A DNA stretch of 64,000 nucleotides from JAGVSZ01 sp019137045. GTDB taxonomy: Bacteria; Pseudomonadota; Gammaproteobacteria; Burkholderiales; SG8-39. Location: the NCBI GenBank assembly GCA_046347635.1, contig JAXMFT010000004.1:62001-126000 (forward strand), in the 5' to 3' direction. Shown here one piece after another: positions 57,593 through 64,000 of the stretch. The translations under genes were made by a program, and so were the position numbers. Every line of letters begins with the position of its first letter. Position 1 is the first letter of the stretch. The notes under the pieces were generated by a model. That model saw only the letters and a list, made by a program, of their open reading frames with translations. It ran no database searches and was not told where the DNA came from.

Positions 57593-59017
57593 ATGACCGC
57601 GCCCCGGTTCCGCGTCGCGGCGGTCGAGTTCTACGAGCGCCCGGTGCGGCTGCGCATGCCGTTCCGGTTCGGGGTGGTGACGCTCACCGCCGCGCCGCAG
57701 GCCTTCGTGCGCGCCCGCATCCGGCTCGACGACGGGCGCGAGGGCTGGGGCGCGGGCGCCGAGATCCTGGCGCCGAAGTGGTTCGACAAGAACCTCGCGC
57801 TCTCGAACGAGGACAACTTCGCCCAGCTCCGGCGCGCGCTCGCGCTGGCGCGCGACGCCTATCTCGACGGCGCGGCGCGCAGCGCGTTCGGCCACTTCGC
57901 CGCGCACTACCGCGAGGTGATCGACGCCGGCGCGAAGCAGGCGCTCAACCCGCTCGTCGCGTGCTTCGGCCCGGCGCAGCTCGACCGCGCGCTGCTCGAC
58001 GCGCTGTGCCGGCTGCAGCGCATGTCCTTCTACGAGGCGATGCAGGGCAACTTCGCCGGCATCGAGCCCGCGCGCGTCGCGCCCGACCTCGCGGGGTTCG
58101 ACATCGACGCGTTCCTCGCGCGGCTGCGGCCCGCTGACGCGATCGACGCCCGGCACACGGTCGGCCTCGTCGACACCATCGCGGGCCATCCACGGCAGGT
58201 CCGCGACGGGCTGCCCGAGTCGCTCGCGGAGGTGGTCGCCGCGTACGGGCACACCTGGTTCAAGCTCAAGGTGGGCGGCGACGTCGACGCGGACGTGCGC
58301 CGGCTGAGCGAGATCGCCGCGGTCCTGGACGCGTCGGGCCGCGCGTACCGCGTCTCGCTCGACGGCAACGAGCAGTACGACGACCTCGACGCCCTGCGCG
58401 CGCTGCTCGCCCGCATGCAGGCGACGCCCGCGCTCGCGCGCCTGGTGGCCGCGATCGCCTTCATCGAGCAGCCGATCGGCCGCAAGCACGCGCTCGAGCG
58501 CGACGTCTCCGCGGTGGCGCGCACGACGCCGGTGATCGTGGACGAGTCCGACGCGGACCTCGACGCCTTCCCGCGCGCGAAGGCGCTCGGCTACTCCGGC
58601 GTCTCGTCGAAGATGTGCAAGGGGCTGTACAAGTCGGTCCTCAACGCCGCCCGCTGCGCGCAGTGGACGGCGCCGGGCGCGCGCTACTTCATGACCGCCG
58701 AGGACCTGACCACGCAGGCGGGGCTCGCCGTGCAGCAGGATCTCGCGCTGGTGAACCTGCTCGGGATGACGCACGTCGAGCGCAACGGCCATCACTACGT
58801 GAACGGCATGGCGGACCTGCCGGCGGCCGAGCAGGACGCGTTCCTCGCCGCCCACCCGGATCTCTACGAGCGCACGCACGGCGCGGTCCGCGTGCGCATC
58901 CGCGACGGCCGGCTCGGCATCGGCTCGCTCGGCTGCGTCGGTTTCGCGGCGGGCGCGGCGCCGGAGTGGGGCGCGATGGCGCGCATGGCCGATGGCGCCC
59001 CGACGGAGGTGAAATGA
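57593..59017 (+). CDS. Enolase-superfamily enzyme, second copy type (474 residues)
   Basis: This larger MR/MLE-like protein has the K-x-K base in WFKLKVGGD (about residue 222), metal ligands in RVSLDGNEQYDD (Asp), IAFIEQPIGR (Glu) and VIVDESDAD (Asp/Glu), and a Lys in VSSKMCKGLYKS (about 340). With about 100 more residues than the first enolase-superfamily gene, mostly an insertion after the capping domain (about 95-190), it belongs to a different subgroup. Which reaction it catalyses is not readable. It begins 10 bases after the ATPase. Confidence 0.78.
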   Translation: MTAPRFRVAAVEFYERPVRLRMPFRFGVVTLTAAPQAFVRARIRLDDGREGWGAGAEILAPKWFDKNLALSNEDNFAQLRRALALARDAYLDGAARSAFGHFAAHYREVIDAGAKQALNPLVACFGPAQLDRALLDALCRLQRMSFYEAMQGNFAGIEPARVAPDLAGFDIDAFLARLRPADAIDARHTVGLVDTIAGHPRQVRDGLPESLAEVVAAYGHTWFKLKVGGDVDADVRRLSEIAAVLDASGRAYRVSLDGNEQYDDLDALRALLARMQATPALARLVAAIAFIEQPIGRKHALERDVSAVARTTPVIVDESDADLDAFPRAKALGYSGVSSKMCKGLYKSVLNAARCAQWTAPGARYFMTAEDLTTQAGLAVQQDLALVNLLGMTHVERNGHHYVNGMADLPAAEQDAFLAAHPDLYERTHGAVRVRIRDGRLGIGSLGCVGFAAGAAPEWGAMARMADGAPTEVK

Positions 59018-59018
59018 C

Positions 59019-59474
59019 ATGAAAGCATTCCGCGTGCTGGGCACCAACCACACCAGCTTCACCGTGTCGAGCCTCGACCGGACGATCGCGTTCTTCCGCG
59101 ACTGTCTCGGGTTCGACCTCGTCTCGCGCGCGCCGCGCGACCCGGGCCTCGTGTCGCGCATCACCGGCGTGCCCGGGGCGCAGGTGACGATCGCGTTCCT
59201 GCGCGGGGCCGGGCACACGGTCGAGCTGATCGAGTACGCGGCCCCGGCCGACCGCGGCAAGGTGGTCGCGCGCCCCTGCGACGCCGGCTTCGCGCACCTC
59301 GCCCTCAACGTCGACGACGCGGAGGCGGCGGTGGCGGCGGCCGCGGCCTTCGGCGTGGCGCCGATCGCGCCGCCGGTGGCGATCGACCAGGGGCCGAACC
59401 GCGGGCGCAAGGTCGTCTACGTGCGCGACGCCGACGGCGTGACGATCGAGTTCATCGAGGCGCAGGTGGGCTGA
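59019..59474 (+). CDS. VOC-family (glyoxalase/extradiol dioxygenase superfamily) protein
   Basis: The 151-residue protein has two beta-alpha-beta-beta-beta units. Metal ligands appear as His in LGTNHTSFTVSSLDRTI (residue 10), Glu in HTVELIEYA (about 70), His in AGFAHLALNVDD (about 92) and Glu in VTIEFIEAQ (about 147). Such proteins can be epimerases, lactoylglutathione lyases or dioxygenases. The GGAGGTGA before ATG 59019 overlaps the end of the preceding gene. Confidence 0.82.
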   Translation: MKAFRVLGTNHTSFTVSSLDRTIAFFRDCLGFDLVSRAPRDPGLVSRITGVPGAQVTIAFLRGAGHTVELIEYAAPADRGKVVARPCDAGFAHLALNVDDAEAAVAAAAAFGVAPIAPPVAIDQGPNRGRKVVYVRDADGVTIEFIEAQVG

Positions 59475-59489
59475 ACCGGAGGGCGAGCC

Positions 59490-60641
59490 ATGGCGGAGAA
59501 GCGACTCGGCATCATCATGCACGGCGTCACCGGACGCATGGGCGCGAACCAGCATCTCGCCCGTTCCATCGCGGCCATCCGGGAGCAGGGCGGGGTGCGC
59601 CTCGCCGACGGCACCCGGGTCGTGCCCGACCCGATCCTGGTCGGGCGGCGGCCCGACGCGCTGCGCGCGCTCGCGCAGGCGCACCGGCTCGAGCGCACGT
59701 CCACCGACCTCGACGCGGTGCTCGCCGACAAGGGCTACACGGTGTTCTTCGACGCCGCCTCCACGCAGCTGCGGCCGGCGATGCTGAAGAAGGCGATCGC
59801 AGCGGGCAAGCACGTCTACTGCGAGAAGCCGACCGCGACCGGCCTGGGCGAGGCGCTGGACCTCTACCGCGCCGCGCGCCGCGCCGGCGTCAAGCACGGG
59901 GTGGTGCAGGACAAGCTGTGGCTGCCGGGGCTGCTCAAGCTGAAGATGCTGATCGACTCGGGCTTCTTCGGCCGCATCCTCTCGGTCCGGGGCGAGTTCG
60001 GCTACTGGGTGTTCGAGGGCGACTGGCAGCCGGCGCAGCGGCCGTCGTGGAACTACCGCAAGGAGGACGGCGGCGGCATCATCCTCGACATGCTGTGCCA
60101 CTGGCGCTACGTGCTCGACAACCTGTTCGGCGAGGTGAAGAGCGTGAGCTGCCTGGGCGCGACGCACGTCCCCGAGCGCTGGGACGAGCAGGGGAAGAAG
60201 TACGCCGCGACCGCCGACGATGCGGCGTACGCGACGCTGGAACTCGCCGGCGGCGTGATCGCGCAGATGAACAGCTCCTGGACGGTGCGCGTGCGGCGCG
60301 ACGATCTCCTCACGCTGCAGGTCGACGGCACGCTCGGCTCGGCGGTGGCGGGACTGCAGAAGTGCGTCGCCCAGCCGCGCGTCGCGACGCCGAAGCCGGT
60401 GTGGAACCCGGACGTGCCGCAGCCGATCGACTTCTACGACACCTGGCAGGACGTGCCCAGCAACGTCGCGTACGACAACGCCTTCAAGGCGCAGTGGGAG
60501 CTCTTCATCCGGCACGTGTGCGAGGACGCGCCGTTCCGCTGGGGCCTGCTCGAAGGCGCGAAGGGCGTGCAGCTCGTCGACTGCGCGCTCAGGAGCTGGG
60601 CCGAGCGCCGCTGGGTCGACGTGCCGAAACTGGAGGGTTGA
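59490..60641 (+). CDS. Gfo/Idh/MocA family oxidoreductase
   Basis: The 383-residue dehydrogenase has an N-terminal nucleotide fold (IIMHGVTGRMGANQHL, an altered GxGxxG), the family EKP motif in YCEKPTATGLGEAL (about residue 112), and barrel-side motifs VQDKLWLPGLLKLK and EDGGGIILDMLCHWRYVLDN, where His is the usual catalytic residue. It would oxidise or reduce a cyclic polyol or sugar-acid carbon with NAD. Pairing with the DUF993 gene next door recurs in other bacteria's inositol-like operons, from my knowledge of gene neighbourhoods. Confidence 0.83.
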   Translation: MAEKRLGIIMHGVTGRMGANQHLARSIAAIREQGGVRLADGTRVVPDPILVGRRPDALRALAQAHRLERTSTDLDAVLADKGYTVFFDAASTQLRPAMLKKAIAAGKHVYCEKPTATGLGEALDLYRAARRAGVKHGVVQDKLWLPGLLKLKMLIDSGFFGRILSVRGEFGYWVFEGDWQPAQRPSWNYRKEDGGGIILDMLCHWRYVLDNLFGEVKSVSCLGATHVPERWDEQGKKYAATADDAAYATLELAGGVIAQMNSSWTVRVRRDDLLTLQVDGTLGSAVAGLQKCVAQPRVATPKPVWNPDVPQPIDFYDTWQDVPSNVAYDNAFKAQWELFIRHVCEDAPFRWGLLEGAKGVQLVDCALRSWAERRWVDVPKLEG

Positions 60642-60645
60642 ACCG

Positions 60646-61851
60646 ATGAATGCCCCGATCTCCCTCAGCATCCAGCTCCCGACCGCCGACCGGCGGCTCG
60701 AGCCCTTCACGCTGTCCGCGCCGCGCGACTTCCCGCAGGGCGCTGCGCGCGACGCCACGCCAGTGCGTGCGCAAGCCTTCAACCGCGTCGCCTTCGCCGC
60801 GGCGCACGTCGTCGCCGACCCGCTGTCGGCGAAGGAGCCGTGGCTCGAGCCCGCGGTCGACTGGGATGCGACGATCCGCTTCCGCCGGCACCTGTGGGCG
60901 CTCGGCTTCGGCGTCGCCGAGGCGATGGACACCGCGCAGCGCGGCATGGGGCTCGACTGGCCGACCTCGCTCGAGCTCATCCGCCGCTCGATCGACGCGG
61001 CGCGCGACTTCCCCGGCGCGTTCCTGGCGAGCGGCGCGGGCACGGACCACGTCGCTCCCGACCCGAAGCTGACGGTCGCCGACGTGATCGCCGCCTACGA
61101 GCAGCAGTTCGCGGCGATCGAGCGGGCGGGCGGGCGCATCATCATGATGGCGAGCCGCGCGCTCGCCGCCTGCGCGCGCTCGCCCGACGACTACGTCCGC
61201 GTCTACGGCCGGCTGCTCGCGCAGGCGAAGGAGCCGGTCATCATCCACTGGCTCGGCGAGATGTTCGATCCGGCGCTCGCCGGCTACTGGGGCAGCGCCG
61301 ACCACGACCAGGCGATGGAGACGGCGCTCGCGGTGATCCGGGCGAACGCGGCGAAGGTGGACGGCATCAAGATCTCGCTGCTCGACGAGCGCAAGGAGAT
61401 CGACATGCGGCGCCGGCTGCCGCAGGGCGTGCGCATGTACACCGGCGACGACTACAACTTCGCCGCGCTGATCGACGGCGACGGCGAGGCGCACTCGGAC
61501 GCGCTGCTCGGGATCTTCGACGCGATCGCCCCGGCGGCGTCGGCGGCGCTGTCGGCGCTCGCGCGGGGCGACCGCGAGACGTTCCACCAGGTGCTGGCGC
61601 CGACGGTGCCGCTGTCGCGCCACATCTTCGGCGCGCCGACGCGCTTCTACAAGACCGGCGTCGTCTTCCTCGCGTGGCTGAACGGGCACCAGGACCACTT
61701 CGTGATGGTCGGCGGACAGCAGAGCGCGCGGCACATCGCGCACCTCGCCGAGACCTTCCGGCTCGCCGACCGCGCCGGGCTGCTGCGCGACCCGGAGCTC
61801 GCGTGCGCACGGATGAGGCAGCTGCTCGCGGTGCACGGCCTCGCGGGATGA
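60646..61851 (+). CDS. DUF993 protein (DapA-like TIM barrel)
   Basis: The 401-residue protein starts four bases after the Gfo/Idh stop. It contains FRRHLWALGFGVAEAMDTAQ, MGLDWPTSLELIRRS, IIMMASRALAACARSPDDY, VIIHWLGEMFDP, and VDGIKISLLDERKE with a Lys at the Schiff-base position (about residue 237), then GVRMYTGDDYNF. I recognise it as DUF993, a family distantly related to dihydrodipicolinate synthases, function unproven. A retro-aldol or dehydration step on the product of the Gfo/Idh enzyme is a reasonable inference. Confidence 0.78.
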   Translation: MNAPISLSIQLPTADRRLEPFTLSAPRDFPQGAARDATPVRAQAFNRVAFAAAHVVADPLSAKEPWLEPAVDWDATIRFRRHLWALGFGVAEAMDTAQRGMGLDWPTSLELIRRSIDAARDFPGAFLASGAGTDHVAPDPKLTVADVIAAYEQQFAAIERAGGRIIMMASRALAACARSPDDYVRVYGRLLAQAKEPVIIHWLGEMFDPALAGYWGSADHDQAMETALAVIRANAAKVDGIKISLLDERKEIDMRRRLPQGVRMYTGDDYNFAALIDGDGEAHSDALLGIFDAIAPAASAALSALARGDRETFHQVLAPTVPLSRHIFGAPTRFYKTGVVFLAWLNGHQDHFVMVGGQQSARHIAHLAETFRLADRAGLLRDPELACARMRQLLAVHGLAG

Positions 61852-63443
61852 CCGGCAAGGTCGTCTCCTTCGAGCGCGCCGCCGGGCTGATCGCCGACGG
61901 CGCGGTCGTGAGCGTGAGCGCCTCGTCGGGGCTCAACACGCCCGACCGCATGCTGGCGGCGATCGGCCGCCGCTTCGCGGCCGAGGGCGGCCCGCGCGGG
62001 CTCACGCTGCTGCTCCCGATCGCCGCCGGCGACATGTGGGGCATCAAGGGGATCGACCACCTCGCGCACGAGGGACTGCTCGCGCGCGTGCTCGCCGGCT
62101 CCTACCCGAGCGGCCCGTCGTCGGCCGAGCCGCCGGCGATCTGGAAGATGATCGCGGCCAACGAGGTCGCGGCCTACAACGTGCCGAGCGGCATCCTGTT
62201 CGACATGCACCGCGAGTCCGCGGCGCGCCGTGCGGGGGTGATGACGCGCACCGGCCTGCACACCTTCGTCGACCCGCGCCTCGGCGGCTGCCGGATGAAC
62301 GACGCGGCCGCCGCCCCGATCGTCGAGCTGGTGGAGTTCAAGGGCGGGGAGTGGCTCCACTTCCCGAACATTCCGACCGACGTGGCGATCATCCGCGGCA
62401 CGACCGCCGACGAGGACGGGAACCTCTCGATGGAGCACGAAGGCGCGGTGCTCGGCCCGCTCGACATCGCGCTGGCGGCGCGCAACAACGGCGGCATCGT
62501 CATCGCGCAGGTCAAGCGCACCACCGCGCGCGCGAGCATCCCCACGCAACGGGTGCACGTGCCCTCGACGCTGGTCGACTACGTGGTGGTCGACCCCGAC
62601 CAGATGCAGGCGACGCAGACACCGTACGACCCGGCGATCAGCGGCGAGGTGCGCCGGCCGCTCGCCGCCTTCCCGCCGGTGCCGTTCGGCGCCGACAAGG
62701 TGATCGCGCGCCGCGCGGCGATGGAGCTCGCCAGCGGCGACGCGGTCAACCTCGGCTTCGGCATCTCGCCGCTCGTGCCGCGCATCCTGATCGAGGAGGG
62801 GCGGCAGGACGAGGTGACCTGGGCGATCGAGCAGGGGCCGGTCGGCGGGGTCCCGCTCGACGGCTTTCCTTTCGGCTGCGCGGCCAATGCGCAGGCGTTC
62901 ATGCCCTCGCCGTACCAGTTCATCTACTTCCAGGGCGGCGGGTTCGACGTCGGGCTGCTCTCGTTCCTCGAGGTCGGCGCCGACGGCAGCGTGAACGTCT
63001 CGCGCCTCGCCTCGCGTCCCCACGTGACCGCCGGCTGCGGCGGCTTCGTCGACATCACCGCGCACGCGCGCAAGCTCGTGTTCTCGGGCTACTTCCGCGC
63101 CGCCGGCCTGGAGCTCGACGTCGCGGGCGGGAAGCTCGCGATCCGCCAGGAGGGGAAGATCGCGAAGTTCGTGCCGCAGGTCGACCACGTGACTTTTTCC
63201 GGCCGCAGGGCGCGCGAGCAGAAGCAGGACGTCACCTACGTCACCGAGCGCTGCGTGATCCGGCGGCGCGACGACGGCCTGACGGTGACCGAGGTCGCGC
63301 CGGGCGTCGACCTCGAGCGCGACGTGCTCGCCCGGGCCGGATTCCCGCTGCGCGTGGCGCACGACGTGAAGTCGATGGACGAGCGGCTGTTCCGCGCGGA
63401 GCCGATGGGGCTGCGGCTCCAGCCGCGCAGGAGGCCGCGATGA
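61848..63443 (+). CDS. Fused two-domain acyl-CoA:acetate CoA-transferase (YdiF-type), copy 2
   Basis: The 531-residue protein has the same architecture as the gene at 51201. Matching blocks are VMTRTGLHTFVDPRLGGCRM, IRGTTADEDGNLSMEHEGAV, the catalytic Glu in IEQGPVGGVPLD (about residue 325), FQGGGFDVGLLSFLEVGADG and EVAPGVDLERDVLARAG. The two copies are clearly paralogous yet diverged in many positions. ATGA overlaps with DUF993 before and MaoC after show strict coupling. It should activate an acid produced by upstream enzymes. Confidence 0.92.
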   Translation: MTGKVVSFERAAGLIADGAVVSVSASSGLNTPDRMLAAIGRRFAAEGGPRGLTLLLPIAAGDMWGIKGIDHLAHEGLLARVLAGSYPSGPSSAEPPAIWKMIAANEVAAYNVPSGILFDMHRESAARRAGVMTRTGLHTFVDPRLGGCRMNDAAAAPIVELVEFKGGEWLHFPNIPTDVAIIRGTTADEDGNLSMEHEGAVLGPLDIALAARNNGGIVIAQVKRTTARASIPTQRVHVPSTLVDYVVVDPDQMQATQTPYDPAISGEVRRPLAAFPPVPFGADKVIARRAAMELASGDAVNLGFGISPLVPRILIEEGRQDEVTWAIEQGPVGGVPLDGFPFGCAANAQAFMPSPYQFIYFQGGGFDVGLLSFLEVGADGSVNVSRLASRPHVTAGCGGFVDITAHARKLVFSGYFRAAGLELDVAGGKLAIRQEGKIAKFVPQVDHVTFSGRRAREQKQDVTYVTERCVIRRRDDGLTVTEVAPGVDLERDVLARAGFPLRVAHDVKSMDERLFRAEPMGLRLQPRRRPR

Positions 63444-63889
63444 GGCCCGGTCTGAACTGGTACGAGGACTGCGCGGTGGGCGACGCGTTCACCACCGGCG
63501 GCATCGTCGTGACCGAGAGCCTCGTCCAGGCCTTCGCGGGCCTGTCGGGGGACTTCTTCGACCTGCACGTGGACGACGACTTCGCGCGCCGCCTCGGCTT
63601 CCGGGGCCGCGTCGCCCACGGCATCCTCGGGCTCGCGCTGACCGACGGCCTGAAGAACCGCGCCGAGCACCGCTTCCGCGCGGTCGCCTCGCTCGGCTGG
63701 AACTGGAAGTTCGGCGGCGCGATCTTCGTCGGCGACCGCATTCACGCGGAAGTCTCGGTCGCAGCGAAGCGCGAGACCAAACGTCCCGACCGCGGCATCC
63801 TCACGCTCGCGCTGAGAGTGAAGAATCAGGACGGGAAGGTCGTCCAGGAAGGTACCAACGAGCTCATGGTCGAAAGGAGTCCGGTATGA
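63440..63889 (+). CDS. MaoC-like (R)-specific enoyl-CoA hydratase family protein
   Basis: The 149-residue hot-dog protein has the hydratase-2 signature around FAGLSGDFFDLHVDDDFARR (about residues 32-51), with Asp and His in D-x-x-x-x-H, followed by GFRGRVAHGILGLALTDGL. It hydrates trans-2-enoyl-CoA or dehydrates 3-hydroxyacyl-CoA. It overlaps the CoA-transferase and the next crotonase by four bases each. Confidence 0.88.
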   Translation: MRPGLNWYEDCAVGDAFTTGGIVVTESLVQAFAGLSGDFFDLHVDDDFARRLGFRGRVAHGILGLALTDGLKNRAEHRFRAVASLGWNWKFGGAIFVGDRIHAEVSVAAKRETKRPDRGILTLALRVKNQDGKVVQEGTNELMVERSPV

Positions 63890-64000
63890 GCGAACACCTC
63901 CTGCTTGCGACCGACGGCCCGGTCGCGACGATCACGCTGAACCGGCCCGAGAAGCTCAACGCGCTCACCCTGGCGATGCTGGCGCGCCTGGAGGCGGCCT
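63886..64000 (+). CDS. Enoyl-CoA hydratase/isomerase (crotonase), 5' end only
   Basis: The ATG overlaps the MaoC stop. The first 38 codons read LLLATDGPVATITLNRPEKL then NALTLAMLARLEA, the standard crotonase N-terminus. The rest lies beyond the window edge. With MaoC and the CoA-transferase it would make a short beta-oxidation-like block. Confidence 0.85.
   Translation, partial: MSEHLLLATDGPVATITLNRPEKLNALTLAMLARLEAA

Noticed and set aside
1..64000. CRISPR arrays, tRNA or rRNA genes, and insertion sequences
   Set aside because: I saw no regularly spaced repeats, no tRNA-like cloverleaf sequence with a T-loop signature, no transposase and no terminal inverted repeats. A tRNAscan or CRISPR search was not possible here.

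Overview
The window comes from a GC-rich, gene-dense chromosome. It fits a metabolically versatile betaproteobacterium of the Burkholderiales type: tricarboxylate-transporter (Bug/TctC) and LysR genes, a form IA RubisCO operon with divergent cbbR, a PEP-CTERM protein, DUF1631 and DUF3750 proteins, and IlvD/Edd and OYE catabolic enzymes. The assignment is inferred from gene content; there is no rRNA in the window.

Layout. 0-9.3 kb: housekeeping and orphan genes (DUF1631 running off the left edge, pdxA-like, a TonB-C-like lipoprotein, a broken DUF3750 gene, an MsbA-type ABC exporter, an IlvD/Edd dehydratase) and an AbrB/VapC toxin-antitoxin pair. 9.3-12.8 kb: an accessory patch with two gene remnants, then GST, cupin and LysR genes of lower GC. 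12.8-21.4 kb: small catabolic units (HMG-CoA-lyase-like plus SDR; alcohol dehydrogenase plus broken CoA-transferase; SDR plus FAH-family hydrolase; DadA) and a nucleotidyltransferase pair resembling a toxin-antitoxin module. 21.4-24.6 kb (minus): speD, nudC, a beta-hydroxyacid dehydrogenase, cbbR. 24.7-37.6 kb: the Calvin operon cbbL-S-fba-cbbY-fbp-prk-tkt-gap-pgk, an Xre/RES toxin-antitoxin module, then pyk. The tkt gene is split among all three frames in its second half although its protein sequence is still recognisable. 37.6-39.3 kb: an AT-richer orphan PEP-CTERM gene ending in a strong terminator.

39.3-64 kb is a long catabolic region. A first plus-strand unit encodes an epimerase/dehydratase, a double GNAT, a DHDPS-family aldolase and a secreted FmdE-like protein. 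Then come a 25-residue membrane peptide and a MetE-C-like protein (minus); tctCBA, a TIM-barrel isomerase and a TetR regulator (plus); crotonase, OYE, a fused YdiF-type CoA-transferase and an AroE-like dehydrogenase (minus); and a plus-strand operon of enolase-superfamily enzyme, Ssu-type ABC transporter, second enolase-superfamily enzyme, VOC, Gfo/Idh/MocA, DUF993, second fused CoA-transferase, MaoC and a second crotonase that runs off the right edge.

The most interesting signal is a shared operator-like element, GTTAAC-N6-GTTAA, found in both large divergent promoter regions (44188-44205 and 53684-53701). Each copy overlaps recognisable promoter hexamers. A TetR-family gene lies inside one of the transcription units these promoters would drive. 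This suggests that about 20 kb carrying two unrelated uptake systems and two related fused CoA-transferases forms one regulon for an unidentified, probably cyclic or branched, organic acid. The substrate cannot be read from the sequence.
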